NCBI GenBank assembly: GCA_947445035.1
Contig: CANFCK010000007.1
Coordinates: forward strand, 62,001 to 126,000
Direction of reading: 5' to 3'
DNA: 64,000 bases
Origin: Deltaproteobacteria bacterium
GTDB taxonomy: Bacteria > Myxococcota_A > UBA796 > SXON01
Made by a program: the position numbers and the translations under genes. The notes below the pieces were generated by a model. It did no database searches. It was given only the letters and a program-made list of their open reading frames with translations, and was not told the origin of the DNA. Every line of letters begins with the position of its first letter. Position 1 is the first letter of the stretch. Of this stretch, positions 28,176 to 37,635 are shown piece after piece.

Positions 28176-29480
28176 ATGCTCCTCGCCGCCGCTGCTGCCC
28201 TCGCCAACGGGTTGACCTCGCACGTGACCATCAGCGAGCACGCCCTGGCCTACCTTCCCGAAGGCGAGCTCCTTGACATCCTCGCCGACCCGGCCCTCTG
28301 GCCCTACCTGCGAAACGGCACCCAATTTCCCGACGGGGGCTACGCCATGGGTGAGGCCTACAGTGAGACCTCGCATTGGGAGCCCTTCCAAGACCTATAC
28401 CTGGCCTGGATCCAGGAAGAGTTCGCTGGCGACTGGTCGAGCGACGAGGCGCGCCAGCACATCGCCTACCTGATGGGCCTCGGCAGCCACGGCATGGGCG
28501 ACCAGGTCTTCGACTCGCTCTACATGCAACGCGCCTACGTCTACGATGCCGACAGCGACTGGGAAAATGTGAGCATGGACCACGCCACGGACGTGGCGCT
28601 GGCGGCCGAGACCGGGGGGTACCCGATCATCGACCCGATCATCTTCCCCGACCCGTTCATCGCGCTGATGGCGGTCGCTGGCGTCGAGGTGGACGAGGAG
28701 ATTCTGGAGAGCGGTCAGAACCTGACGATGGTGGCCACCGCGGCGGTGGCGGCGGAGGCCGCATCGGCGGCGCACCGGGCCGACTGGCGTGAGACTTTTC
28801 CTTGGGCGTACGACCATATGTTGGATGAGAGCGTGCACGGGTGTCCGGAGTGGGAAGCCCGCGTCGTGGCTGAATATTGGCAGGTTCGTTGGGCCAGGCT
28901 CAACGGGGAGTCGGCCGCATCCGAGCCGCTGATCTACAGTTTTCCTCAAGATGGTGGCTACGGCCATCCGACCGACATCACCGCGGTGGAGTCCAGGGTT
29001 ACCATCGTCTTTTCGCGAGGACTCGTCACCGACCTGCTCATCCCCGACCTCTTCGCCGTGCATGACACCGACGGCAACCCGATCACGCTCATCGAGCCGT
29101 GGGTCTTTTACGGTAGTTCCTCCCACGTCGTGCACCTGACTCCGGCGGAGGACTGGCCCGCCGAGACCGACTTCGTGGTGAGCATCGCGGCCGGTGTGCC
29201 ATTCATCGACGGAACGAGTTCGACCGCGGCGGCCTCGTTCACCTTCAGCACCAAGGCCCCGCCGCAGGAAGAAGCGCCGGATTGCGGGTGTGCCAGCGCG
29301 GGTCGTGCCGCCGTCTGGACTGCAGGGGTGGCGTTTGCGTTTGCGTTCCGACGGAGGCGCGCCGCCGACCCCCGCGGCCCGCCGGGCGGCGCCGCTCAGG
29401 CCACGCGCGCCGGTGCCGCTCGCCGACCCGCCACAACGCTCACCACCGCCGCGGCCACCAACAACGCCGCCGAAGCGTAA
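28176..29480 (+). CDS. Zinc-dependent phospholipase C-like secreted protein with Ig-like domain and MYXO-CTERM-like tail
   Basis: MLLAAAAALANGLTSHVTISEHALAYLPEGELLDILADPALWPYLRNGTQFPDGGYA; VTIVFSRGLV...VHLTPAEDWPAETDFVVSI; DCGCASAGRAAVWTAGVAFAFAFRRRR. Confidence 0.65.
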   Translation: MLLAAAAALANGLTSHVTISEHALAYLPEGELLDILADPALWPYLRNGTQFPDGGYAMGEAYSETSHWEPFQDLYLAWIQEEFAGDWSSDEARQHIAYLMGLGSHGMGDQVFDSLYMQRAYVYDADSDWENVSMDHATDVALAAETGGYPIIDPIIFPDPFIALMAVAGVEVDEEILESGQNLTMVATAAVAAEAASAAHRADWRETFPWAYDHMLDESVHGCPEWEARVVAEYWQVRWARLNGESAASEPLIYSFPQDGGYGHPTDITAVESRVTIVFSRGLVTDLLIPDLFAVHDTDGNPITLIEPWVFYGSSSHVVHLTPAEDWPAETDFVVSIAAGVPFIDGTSSTAAASFTFSTKAPPQEEAPDCGCASAGRAAVWTAGVAFAFAFRRRRAADPRGPPGGAAQATRAGAARRPATTLTTAAATNNAAEA

Positions 29481-30565
29481 AAAGCGGCGCCGTGACTGAC
29501 CGTCTGGAAAAGCCAGCCCCCCATCAGCGGCCCGCTCGCCCGAGCCAGCGCGCCCATCGACTGGTTGCTCCCCATCATTTCTCCCTGCTCCTCGGGGCCC
29601 ACGCCACGGCTGATGAGGCTTTGGAGCGACGGCGACGCCACGCCCTGGCCCGCCGCGATCAGCACGAACGCCGCCAGGATCGGCGCGCCCAGCGGCGCGT
29701 TCGGGATCAACCACAGCCCGGCAGCTACGGCAAGGAGCGCCGGAGGCAAGAGCGCCGCCTCGCCAAAACGCCCCACCAGCCTATGGATCAGCCCGCCCTG
29801 TACCACCGCCCCGACCACCCCGATCAGGCCAAATAGCCGGCCTACATCAGCGGGACGGAGCTGGTGTTCGTGCTCGGCGAAGAGCGTGAACGTGCTCTCC
29901 ATGGCCGCAAACGCGAAGACGTAGACGAAGGTCAGCACGATCGACAGCCCCACCGTGGGGTGGCGCAGCGCCCTAAAAAGGGCCAAGGGATTGATTGGTC
30001 GGCGTTGTGCCTCGGAATCTGGCCGACGCGTTTCCGGAAGGAAGGCGACACCGAGACAGAAGTTCAAAAGCGACAGCCCGGCGGCAACCCAGATGGGGAC
30101 GGAGAGTCCGAACTGGGACAGCTCGCCGCCCAAAAAGGGGCCGATGGTGAACCCGATGCCGAACGCGGCGCCGATGAGCCCCATGCCCTTGGCGCGCGTG
30201 GCCGGGGTGGTGAGGTCGGCCATGCACGCCTGGGCGATGGCGATGTTCGCGGTCATCGCCCCGTGCAACATCCGGAAAAGGAACAACATCCACAACGAAG
30301 ACGCCGACGCGAACGCCGCCAACATGACCGCCGTCAGCAGGATCGAGGCGAGCAGCAGCGGGCGACGACCGAACCGATCCGAAGCCTGACCCCACAGCGG
30401 CGCCGCCACGAACTGCGCCAACGAGTACACCGTCATCAGCCCCGACACCTGCTGCGGGCTGGCCGAGAACTCCTCGGCGTAGAAGGTCAAAAGTGGAATG
30501 ACCAGGCCAAATCCCACGAGGTCGAGGACCACGGTAAGGAAGATGACCCACATCGGTCGCGACAT
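29396..30565 (-). CDS. MFS transporter (DHA1/TetA-like)
   Basis: WVIFLTVVLDLVGFGLVIPLLTFYAEEF...PLWGQASDRFGRRPLLLASILLTAVM. Confidence 0.85.
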   Translation of the reverse strand: MSRPMWVIFLTVVLDLVGFGLVIPLLTFYAEEFSASPQQVSGLMTVYSLAQFVAAPLWGQASDRFGRRPLLLASILLTAVMLAAFASASSLWMLFLFRMLHGAMTANIAIAQACMADLTTPATRAKGMGLIGAAFGIGFTIGPFLGGELSQFGLSVPIWVAAGLSLLNFCLGVAFLPETRRPDSEAQRRPINPLALFRALRHPTVGLSIVLTFVYVFAFAAMESTFTLFAEHEHQLRPADVGRLFGLIGVVGAVVQGGLIHRLVGRFGEAALLPPALLAVAAGLWLIPNAPLGAPILAAFVLIAAGQGVASPSLQSLISRGVGPEEQGEMMGSNQSMGALARASGPLMGGWLFQTVSHGAAFYASAALLVAAAVVSVVAGRRAAPARVA

Positions 30566-30568
30566 CGA

Positions 30569-31339
30569 CTATTCCCGCATCAGGCCTTGGATGGCCTCGT
30601 GTACCAGGCCGTTGGTCGCGCAAACCCCGTGGTGTAGGGGGTCGCGACGGTTGAAGCGGTAGGCTTCCCCCGCGCCGTCGGTGCAACGCCCCCCCGCCGC
30701 GGTCACCACGGCCACACCGCCACAGATGTCCCACTCGTTGCGGGGCTGCGGGGTGAACGTTGCCTCGGCCTGGCCGGCGGCGACCAATCCGAACTTGTAC
30801 GCCACGGAGCCGACGGGGACCGGCAAAAGCCGGCCCGCCCATTGATCAAACATCCCTTTCTTCATTTCGGTCCGGGAGCAGACCACGCGGGAACCAAGCA
30901 GCTCGGCGTGGCTCGACACCCGGCAAGGCGCTCCGTTGAACGTGGCGCCAAGCCCCACGGCCCCCGCGAAGAGCTCGTCCTTGATTGGGTTGTAGAGCAC
31001 CCCCAACGTCGCCACCCCGTGGTGGCACAGGCCGATCGACACCACGAACTCCGGGATCCCGAGGGTGAACTCCTTGGTGCCATCGAGCGGATCAACGATC
31101 CACGCCCACTCGCGGCCCACGCGCACCGGATCGTCCACCGATTCCTCGGACAGCCAGCCGAAGGTCGGGTACCGGTCGCGAAGGAGCGTTTCCAGGATCC
31201 GGTTCGACGCCAGATCCGCGTCGGTGAGGGGGTTGTCGAGCCCCTTGTCGGTGACCGTGTACCGGTCCTTGTAGAACCCGCGTACAGCAGCGCCGGCCTC
31301 ACGCGCGGCGGCGACGGCAAACTCGAGGAGGTCCTGCAT
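30569..31339 (-). CDS. Inositol monophosphatase family / 3'(2'),5'-bisphosphate nucleotidase-like
   Basis: ATG 31339; NPLTDADLASNRIL, WLSEESVDD, WAWIVDPLDGTKEFTLGIPEFVVSIGL, EWDICGGVAVVTAAGG. Confidence 0.85.
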   Translation of the reverse strand: MQDLLEFAVAAAREAGAAVRGFYKDRYTVTDKGLDNPLTDADLASNRILETLLRDRYPTFGWLSEESVDDPVRVGREWAWIVDPLDGTKEFTLGIPEFVVSIGLCHHGVATLGVLYNPIKDELFAGAVGLGATFNGAPCRVSSHAELLGSRVVCSRTEMKKGMFDQWAGRLLPVPVGSVAYKFGLVAAGQAEATFTPQPRNEWDICGGVAVVTAAGGRCTDGAGEAYRFNRRDPLHHGVCATNGLVHEAIQGLMRE

Positions 31340-31376
31340 CCAAATCCCGGGGCGCGGCACGGAACTAACCCAAGGG

Positions 31377-32654
31377 TCACTCCCCCGAGGGGGCGCGCTG
31401 GCGAACAAGAAGGACCACCTCCGCCTTGCCGTCCGCGTCGAGATCCCCGACCACGAAGCGCTCCCCGGTGCGCAAGAACGCGCGGTCCGCGGTGAAGACG
31501 TGATGCGCGGCCGTCGTGGTGAACGTGCCCGAGGACGTCCCCAGACCGCGGTACACGTAGAGCGCGCCGACGTCGTGATTCCCAGCGGCAGAGTCGAGCC
31601 CCGGAGCGCCCACGAAGAGCTCGTCCAGCCCGTCCCCGTCGAGATCACCGCACCCGAGATGGGCCCCGAATCGAGCGTCGGTCCCTTCGCCCGGAAGGGT
31701 CACCGCCGGAAACGACGCGGCGCTGAGCCCGGTACCGCCGAAGTACACGTAGGCGGCGCCGGCCCCTCCATTGGCCAACGGCGCCCCGACGACGAGGTCG
31801 CGGAGCCCAGTCGACCGCAGCCGGCAGGAGGCGAGGGCGCTGCCGAAACCGTCCACGTCCCCGGTGCGAGAGCCAAGGGTGAACTGCGGGCTCCCCGCGG
31901 CCACGGCCGCAGCGTCAAACGCCGCGACGTAGCCGCCGAGCGTCGTTCCGTCGGCAGACACTCCAAACGGGGCGCCGACCAACAGGTCGCTGCCGCCGTC
32001 TGAGAAGCGATCGTAGGCACACTCGATCGCGGCGCCGAAGCGTTCGTTCGGGCGGACGCCTTCCACCACCGCCAGCTCGGCGGAGCCGTCGGCCGAGCCT
32101 ACGTACACGCGCCCGGCCAGGTCGGCCTCCCACAAGGCCGCCGCCGCTACCTCGGCCACGCCGTCGCCATCGATGTCCGCACACGCCGCGACCACGCCCC
32201 CCAGTCGCCCCTGGGCGGAGTCGCCCGCATACGCCACGGCCTCCACGGTCTCGTCGCCCAGGACCTGCACCGCCCCCGCCTGCGCCGCGTCTGGGCCGCC
32301 ATCGGTGGCCGGCGCCCCAATCACAACCACGGCGCCGTTGACGGACACGGCGGCTCCGTACCTGCCGCTCAGGCCTGCCGATCCCAAGACCTCGCCCTCC
32401 GAAACATCGGTGCCATCGAGTCGATAGCGCCGAAGCTCGCCAGCCTCGGGCACCCCCGCAATGACCTCGCCGTCCCTGAGCGCCAGCGCCCAGTCATGCC
32501 CGTCCGCGGTCGCCGCCTGGACGACGACATCCCCCTCGCGAGGATCGTAAACCCCCTCCGCCAGCGCGGCGCCATCGAAGCGAACCAGGTCTGCGGCGGG
32601 GAAAGTGGCACCCGAGCTGTCGTCGGGACATGCAAGCAACAGCAGGAGCGCCAT
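31377..32654 (-). CDS. FG-GAP repeat (integrin-alpha-like) lipoprotein
   Basis: MALLLLLACPDDSSG lipobox; ADIDGDGVAEVAAAA, CGDLDGDGLDELFVGAPG, GDLDADGKAEVVLL. Confidence 0.75.
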   Translation of the reverse strand: MALLLLLACPDDSSGATFPAADLVRFDGAALAEGVYDPREGDVVVQAATADGHDWALALRDGEVIAGVPEAGELRRYRLDGTDVSEGEVLGSAGLSGRYGAAVSVNGAVVVIGAPATDGGPDAAQAGAVQVLGDETVEAVAYAGDSAQGRLGGVVAACADIDGDGVAEVAAAALWEADLAGRVYVGSADGSAELAVVEGVRPNERFGAAIECAYDRFSDGGSDLLVGAPFGVSADGTTLGGYVAAFDAAAVAAGSPQFTLGSRTGDVDGFGSALASCRLRSTGLRDLVVGAPLANGGAGAAYVYFGGTGLSAASFPAVTLPGEGTDARFGAHLGCGDLDGDGLDELFVGAPGLDSAAGNHDVGALYVYRGLGTSSGTFTTTAAHHVFTADRAFLRTGERFVVGDLDADGKAEVVLLVRQRAPSGE

Positions 32655-33281
32655 TTACAGCGCCGCCTCCATCGCCTCGCACCACGTGGCCGCGACGTGT
32701 CCGGACACCTGGCCGGTGGCGGGGTCGGCGTCCGCCTCGTCGTTGTCATAGGGGAACCGCCCGTCAAAAGACGACACCCCGAGGGTGACGTCGAGCGGAC
32801 CGCCCGACGCGGCGGCGCCGACATCCAAGGTGTACTCGGTGAGCCCCGCCGGACTGCCCGCCCAGAACGCGCCGCTGTAGTACCAGGCGCTCCGATTTGA
32901 GCGCCTCTCGAAAACCCACTCCCCCACGCCCATCGCGCAGTTGAAGCTCAAAAGTGCGTCGGTGCTGCCGTCGTAGTTCGTGGCGACGTCGTCATACGCG
33001 TCGAGGCGCACGTCGATCACGCAGTGCCCCTCCGCGCTGACCACCTCTGCATTGTAGTCGGGATCGACGCCGTAGAAGGCCGCCGCGTCCTCGCAGGTTG
33101 CGTCGGGGTTCGGCGAGATGAGCACCCGCGCGGCGCCGCCTTTGCTGACCCCGAAGGCGGTCGCGGGAAGCACCACGCCGGACTCCCCGCTGTCGGCGGT
33201 GACGGTTCCGGCCAGGTCGGGCCCGAAGTCAACGGCCGCGGTTTCGGTCTCGCAGGCCACGAGCAGGAGAAGTGTCGTCAT
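32655..33281 (-). CDS. Hypothetical lipoprotein
   Basis: MTTLLLLVACETETAAVDFG lipobox; stop directly abuts next start. Confidence 0.6.
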   Translation of the reverse strand: MTTLLLLVACETETAAVDFGPDLAGTVTADSGESGVVLPATAFGVSKGGAARVLISPNPDATCEDAAAFYGVDPDYNAEVVSAEGHCVIDVRLDAYDDVATNYDGSTDALLSFNCAMGVGEWVFERRSNRSAWYYSGAFWAGSPAGLTEYTLDVGAAASGGPLDVTLGVSSFDGRFPYDNDEADADPATGQVSGHVAATWCEAMEAAL

Positions 33282-33355
33282 CGGCGCCAGTGTATCCGAG
33301 TCCACTACGCCGCCGGGCGTTTCGCCGCGCTACGCTCGCCAAGCTGAGGTCCCGC

Positions 33356-34630
33356 ATGGCGCGCGTGTACACGATGATCCTGGGTGGCGGGCGCGGAACC
33401 CGACTTTTGCCGCTGACCCGGCACCGCGCCAAGCCGGCGGTGCCGCTCGGCGCCAAGTATCGCCTCATCGACATCACCCTGAGCAACGCCATCAACTCCG
33501 GGTTCCGCCACATCGCCGTGCTCACCCAGTTCAACAGCGCGTCGCTCAACGCCCATATCGCCCAGACCTACCGCTTCGACATCTTCGGTCAGGGCGGCGT
33601 GGACGTGCTCGCGGCGGAACAGACCGACGACCACACCGACTGGTTCCAGGGCACCGCCGATGCCGTCCGCAAACAGTTCCGCCGACTCGATGCGGCAAAG
33701 ATCGAGCACGTGCTGATCCTCAGCGGGGACCACCTGTATCGCATGGACTACCGCGATATCTACCAGCGTCACATCGAAAGCGGCGCCGACGCCACTGTCT
33801 CGGTGATCCAGGTACCACGTGCCGAAGTCACCGGGCTCGGCGTGCTGTACGCCGACGCCGACGGCCAGATCCGCACCTTCCGGGAAAAGCCGAGCGCGAC
33901 GGAAGACATCACCGATGTCCTGCCGCCGCCGGGGCTCAAGACCCGCTGGGAGCTCGGCGACGACGACTACCTCGTGAACATGGGGGTGTACCTTTTCCGC
34001 CTCGACGCGCTGCGCGACGCGCTCGCCGACCCGAACAACCTTGATTTCGGCAAGGACATCCTGCCGCGCATGGTCGCCGAACGCCGAGTCATGGCCCACC
34101 ACTTCCGCGGCTACTGGCGCGACATCGGCACCATCGAAAGTTTCTTCGAGGCCAACCTCGCGCTCACCGCCGAGGACCCCCAGTTTCGTTTCCATATGCC
34201 GGATGCCCCGATCTACACCCGGCAACGCTTCTTACCGGCCACCAAGTTCGTGGATGCCCGGGTGAGCGCGAGCATCATCAGCGACGGTTGCCTGCTTTTT
34301 GGAGCCACGCTCGACCGTGCGGTCATCGGGATTCGTAGCCGCGTTCAACGCGGCGCCAGCCTGCGCGAAGTGGTCATGATGGGCGCGGACTACTACGAAG
34401 ACGACCAGACCCGCGACGACAACCTTCGCCGCGGGTTGATGCCGATCGGCGTGGGGCCGAACACCATCATCGAACGCGCGATCCTCGACAAGAACGCGCG
34501 CATCGGCGCCAACTGTGTGATTCGCGGCGCGGTGGGACGGCCTGATTGCGACGGGGATGGCTGGTGCATTCGTGACGGGATTGTCATCGTGCCCAAAGAC
34601 GCCACCGTGCCGGACGGGACGACTATTTGA
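33356..34630 (+). CDS. glgC: Glucose-1-phosphate adenylyltransferase
   Basis: MILGGGRGTRLLPLTRHRAKPAVPLGAKYRLIDITLSNAINSG; FREKPS; GYWRDIGTIESFFEANL. Confidence 0.95.
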   Translation: MARVYTMILGGGRGTRLLPLTRHRAKPAVPLGAKYRLIDITLSNAINSGFRHIAVLTQFNSASLNAHIAQTYRFDIFGQGGVDVLAAEQTDDHTDWFQGTADAVRKQFRRLDAAKIEHVLILSGDHLYRMDYRDIYQRHIESGADATVSVIQVPRAEVTGLGVLYADADGQIRTFREKPSATEDITDVLPPPGLKTRWELGDDDYLVNMGVYLFRLDALRDALADPNNLDFGKDILPRMVAERRVMAHHFRGYWRDIGTIESFFEANLALTAEDPQFRFHMPDAPIYTRQRFLPATKFVDARVSASIISDGCLLFGATLDRAVIGIRSRVQRGASLREVVMMGADYYEDDQTRDDNLRRGLMPIGVGPNTIIERAILDKNARIGANCVIRGAVGRPDCDGDGWCIRDGIVIVPKDATVPDGTTI

Positions 34631-34997
34631 CCTCGACGGCCCAGTGGCGGGTGAGGCCCGTGCTCACCCACACGTCCACCTGGTACCAACCGGCGCCGAA
34701 GCCCTCGAGGTGACAGGTGGCGAACGCGCCGATGGTGCCGACCTTCACGCCGTTGACGCTCAGCTCGGCCCACTGCCCCATCGGGTTGGTGTAGACCACG
34801 GTTCCCGTGCCGGCGGGGTCGGGCGAGCGCTCACCAGCAGGCTTCGCTGCGAGCGGCTTGACCTGGGCCACTGTCGTGGCGGGGTCGACATACAGCCGCT
34901 CCAGCCCCTCGAAGGGGGCCTTGGTGAACTGGGGGTCTTTCGCGTAGACCGGAATGTGGGTGTCGGCCTGGGCGGCAAACAACAGCGCCAGCAGCAT
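34623..34997 (-). CDS. Hypothetical secreted protein
   Basis: MLLALLFAAQADTHIPVYAKDPQFTKAPFEGLERLYVDP; tail-to-tail overlap with glgC. Confidence 0.6.
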   Translation of the reverse strand: MLLALLFAAQADTHIPVYAKDPQFTKAPFEGLERLYVDPATTVAQVKPLAAKPAGERSPDPAGTGTVVYTNPMGQWAELSVNGVKVGTIGAFATCHLEGFGAGWYQVDVWVSTGLTRHWAVEVK

Positions 34998-35005
34998 TGC
35001 AGCTC

Positions 35006-35935
35006 CTAGATAGGCGTGAGGCCCGTATAGCGGGTGAGGTCGCGGTTGAGGATCGTGGAGCCGTCGTCGATGTTGACGTTGCGCTCCTTGACCAGCCCAA
35101 GGCCGTTGACATACCACAGCTCTTGCTGACCGTTGACCGTTGTTTCGCCAGACATCGGGATGGTGATGACGTGGGTGTAGGTGTGGGTCAGCTTGTAGGC
35201 GCTGTGGGTGGTGCCGTCGATGGTGATGTCTTCGAAGCCGTCTTCCGAGTAGGTACCGTCGGACGTGGCATCCATCGCGCCCAGCGACGCGTCGGTGATG
35301 GTGGCGGAGTCGCTGTAGTTCCAGGACCCCGCGCCCCCGACTTCGTACTCGGCCGGGAAGATCTTGCGGGGCGGGCTGATCTCGGCGAAGGGCGCGCCGA
35401 CCGCGCTGCCGTTCTGCAAGATCGACATGTCCCACTGGACCATGTACAGGCCCTCGTCCCCTCGGCTGTTCTCACAGGAGATGTACTCTTCGCCGTCCCA
35501 GCCTGTGCCGCCGGCTTCGGCCTGATCGATGGTGACCCATACCTTGTTCCCGGAGCTGTCAAAGCCCGTGCCGTAGTCTTCCTGGTAGGCGGTGCCCGAG
35601 CCGCCGCCGAGGTTGAGCAGGTTGAGCTCGACGTCGTAGTCGCGGTGGTAGGGCGAGTAGTGGATGCCGTACCAGCTGTTCTCACACAGGGGATCGGCGT
35701 CCGAATCGCTGTCGGAGTCGCTGTCGGAGTCACTGTCCGAATCGGAGTCGGAGTCGGAGTCGGAGTCGGAGTCGGAGTCGGAGTCGGAGTCGGAGTCGGA
35801 GTCGGAGTCGGAGTCGGAATCGGTGTCCGCATCCCCCGCCGAGTCGTCGGCAAAGCTGGGCGGCTTGTTGGAGTAGGACTGACCGGTGCACGCGGTCGCG
35901 AAAAACAGGACGCCGATATAGCGGAGCACGGACAT
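35006..35935 (-). CDS. Lipoprotein with long Ser-Asp dipeptide repeat spacer
   Basis: MSVLRYIGVLFFATACTGQ lipobox, DADTDSDSDSDS...DSDADPLCENSW, followed by a globular domain. Confidence 0.75.
   Translation of the reverse strand: MSVLRYIGVLFFATACTGQSYSNKPPSFADDSAGDADTDSDSDSDSDSDSDSDSDSDSDSDSDSDSDSDSDSDSDSDSDADPLCENSWYGIHYSPYHRDYDVELNLLNLGGGSGTAYQEDYGTGFDSSGNKVWVTIDQAEAGGTGWDGEEYISCENSRGDEGLYMVQWDMSILQNGSAVGAPFAEISPPRKIFPAEYEVGGAGSWNYSDSATITDASLGAMDATSDGTYSEDGFEDITIDGTTHSAYKLTHTYTHVITIPMSGETTVNGQQELWYVNGLGLVKERNVNIDDGSTILNRDLTRYTGLTPI
35701..35825. repeat. Tandem hexanucleotide repeat (GAGTCG)n encoding (Asp-Ser)n
   Basis: Perfect GGAGTC array ~35744-35817 (about 12 units) with degenerate flanking units. 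Confidence 0.9.
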
Positions 35936-35965
35936 GAAGACCCTCGAACGACCCCGGGTGGTAGC

Positions 35966-37174
35966 ATGACAGACCCGGGTTCCGCAACCCAAAAGCCCCA
36001 CACCTGCCTGCGAAACGTCGCGTCGCTGTGGACCGGAACCGAGGTGGTGCGCGGCGTGGACGTGATGATGGCGGAGGGCCACATCGTCACGATCGAGCGT
36101 TCGTCGGGCGGGGGTGGCTCGGCCATCGACATCGATGCCACCGGGCTCATCGCGATGCCGGGCCTCGTCGATTGCCACACGCACACCGTGTGGGCGGGCA
36201 CCCGCCTGGGTGATTTCGTCCGCAGGCAGTCGGGAGAAAGCTACGCCGCCATCCTCGAAGGCGGCGGCGGCATCCACACCACGGTGCACGCGACGCGCGG
36301 CGCCAGCGACGAGGTGCTGCGCGCCCTGTGCCGAGCCCGACTGGACACGATGTTGGCCTCTGGCGTGACCACGGTCGAGATCAAGAGCGGCTACGCGCTC
36401 ACCATCGAGGGGGAGGCCCGCCTGCTGCGGATCGCGCGCGAGTGTGCGGGGCCGCAGCGCGTGGTCACCACCTTCCTCGGCGCGCACGCCATCCCCCCCG
36501 ATCGGGACCGCGCCGCCTACGTGGACGAGGTGTGCGGACCCATGCTGGCCGCTTGCCTCGCGTACGCCGACGGCATCGACGTCTACTGCGATCGCGGCGC
36601 CTTCACGCTAGCCGAGGCGGAGCGGATCCTGCGCGCGGGGAAAGCAGTGGGCCTGTCGATTCGGGCGCATGCCGAACAGGTCGACGGCACCGGAATCGCC
36701 GCGCTGGCGGCTACCCTAGGGGCCTTGTCCTGCGACCATCTTGAGCGGCTGGACGACGCCGGCATCGCCGCGATGGCTCGCGCCGGGACGGTGGCCGTAC
36801 TGCTCCCGGGGGCCATGCTCTATCTACACGACAGCGCCCCGCCAATAGCGAAGTTGCGCGCCGCGGGAGTGGCGCTATCGGTCGCGACCGATTTCAATCC
36901 CGGCAGTTCGCCCGTGCGGGACCTTTGGACGTGCGCCACGCTCGCCTGCCTGACGATGGGGTTGTCTCCGGAGGAGGCGCTGGGAGGCATCACCGTCAAC
37001 GCGGCGCGGGCGTTGGGGTTGGCGGGAGTGGGCGAGTTGCGCGCGGGCGCGGTCGCCGATGTCGCGCTCTACAAGCCGCCGCCGGGCGAGATCGCCGATC
37101 CCCGCGTGCTGGTGCAGTACATGGGCGGCCATCGGGCGGAGATGGTTTTTGTGGGGGGGGCGCGGGTGGGGTGA
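35966..37174 (+). CDS. hutI: Imidazolonepropionase
   Basis: GLVDCHTHTVWAGTRLGDFVRRQSGESYAAILEGGGGIHTTVHATR; FLGAHAIPPD; HAEQVDG; ATDFNPGSSP. Confidence 0.9.
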   Translation: MTDPGSATQKPHTCLRNVASLWTGTEVVRGVDVMMAEGHIVTIERSSGGGGSAIDIDATGLIAMPGLVDCHTHTVWAGTRLGDFVRRQSGESYAAILEGGGGIHTTVHATRGASDEVLRALCRARLDTMLASGVTTVEIKSGYALTIEGEARLLRIARECAGPQRVVTTFLGAHAIPPDRDRAAYVDEVCGPMLAACLAYADGIDVYCDRGAFTLAEAERILRAGKAVGLSIRAHAEQVDGTGIAALAATLGALSCDHLERLDDAGIAAMARAGTVAVLLPGAMLYLHDSAPPIAKLRAAGVALSVATDFNPGSSPVRDLWTCATLACLTMGLSPEEALGGITVNAARALGLAGVGELRAGAVADVALYKPPPGEIADPRVLVQYMGGHRAEMVFVGGARVG

Positions 37175-37255
37175 GGGCGCGGGCACCAGACCCCGACCGT
37201 CGGCACCCAGGAGTGATGGCCAGGTGGTGCCGGCGGTCGTCGTGGGGGTTGAGGG

Positions 37256-37495
37256 CTACGGGGTGGTGAACGTCTCGGTGACGAAGGCGATCACCGCCTC
37301 CGGGGAGTACCGGACGGTGCGGTGGCCGAGCTTCACCTTGGGGATCCCGGCCTCGCGGACGAGGCGGGCGAAGGTCTTGCGGGTCATCGCGAGGCGGTCG
37401 GCCATCTCGTGGACGGTGACCAGCTCGGTGTCGGGGTGAACGGGGTTTGTAGGCACGGGAATTCCTCCTTCACGGAGCCGATATAGAGACATCAC
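37256..37495 (-). CDS. Helix-turn-helix / excisionase-family DNA-binding protein
   Basis: LVTVHEMADRLAMTRKTFARLVREAGIPKVKLGHRTVRYSPEAVIAFV. Confidence 0.7.
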   Translation of the reverse strand: MMSLYRLREGGIPVPTNPVHPDTELVTVHEMADRLAMTRKTFARLVREAGIPKVKLGHRTVRYSPEAVIAFVTETFTTP

Positions 37496-37635
37496 CGCAC
37501 CCTACCGAGCAACCACGAGAAGGAGAGGCCCGTTGGAGAATTCGAGTCGCTTTTTCGGTGCGGGTTCGATCCGGCCAGGAGCCGGGGGCGGGGGTCTTTT
37601 GGTCGAGTAGGCGAGCGGTTCCGTGGTTCGGAGCC

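Noticed and set aside
29396-30565. Tetracycline resistance gene
   Set aside because: TetA-like MFS features are visible, but substrate specificity cannot be read from sequence; no resistance context
35744-35817. CRISPR-like array
   Set aside because: Uninterrupted 6-bp tandem repeat inside a coding region, no spacers
35664-35876. 70-aa plus-strand Ser/Glu-repeat ORF
   Set aside because: Produced by reading the GAGTCG array on the opposite strand; no start context or conservation argument
34997-37174. 725-aa plus ORF with (GV)n stretch
   Set aside because: Its first part is antisense read-through of the SD-repeat lipoprotein; only the hutI part from 35966 is real
35966-37174. Histidine utilisation operon
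   Set aside because: Only hutI is present here; no hutH, hutU or hutC nearby in the window
37558-37576. tRNA gene
   Set aside because: Only a T-loop-like motif; no acceptor, D or anticodon arms could be folded around it
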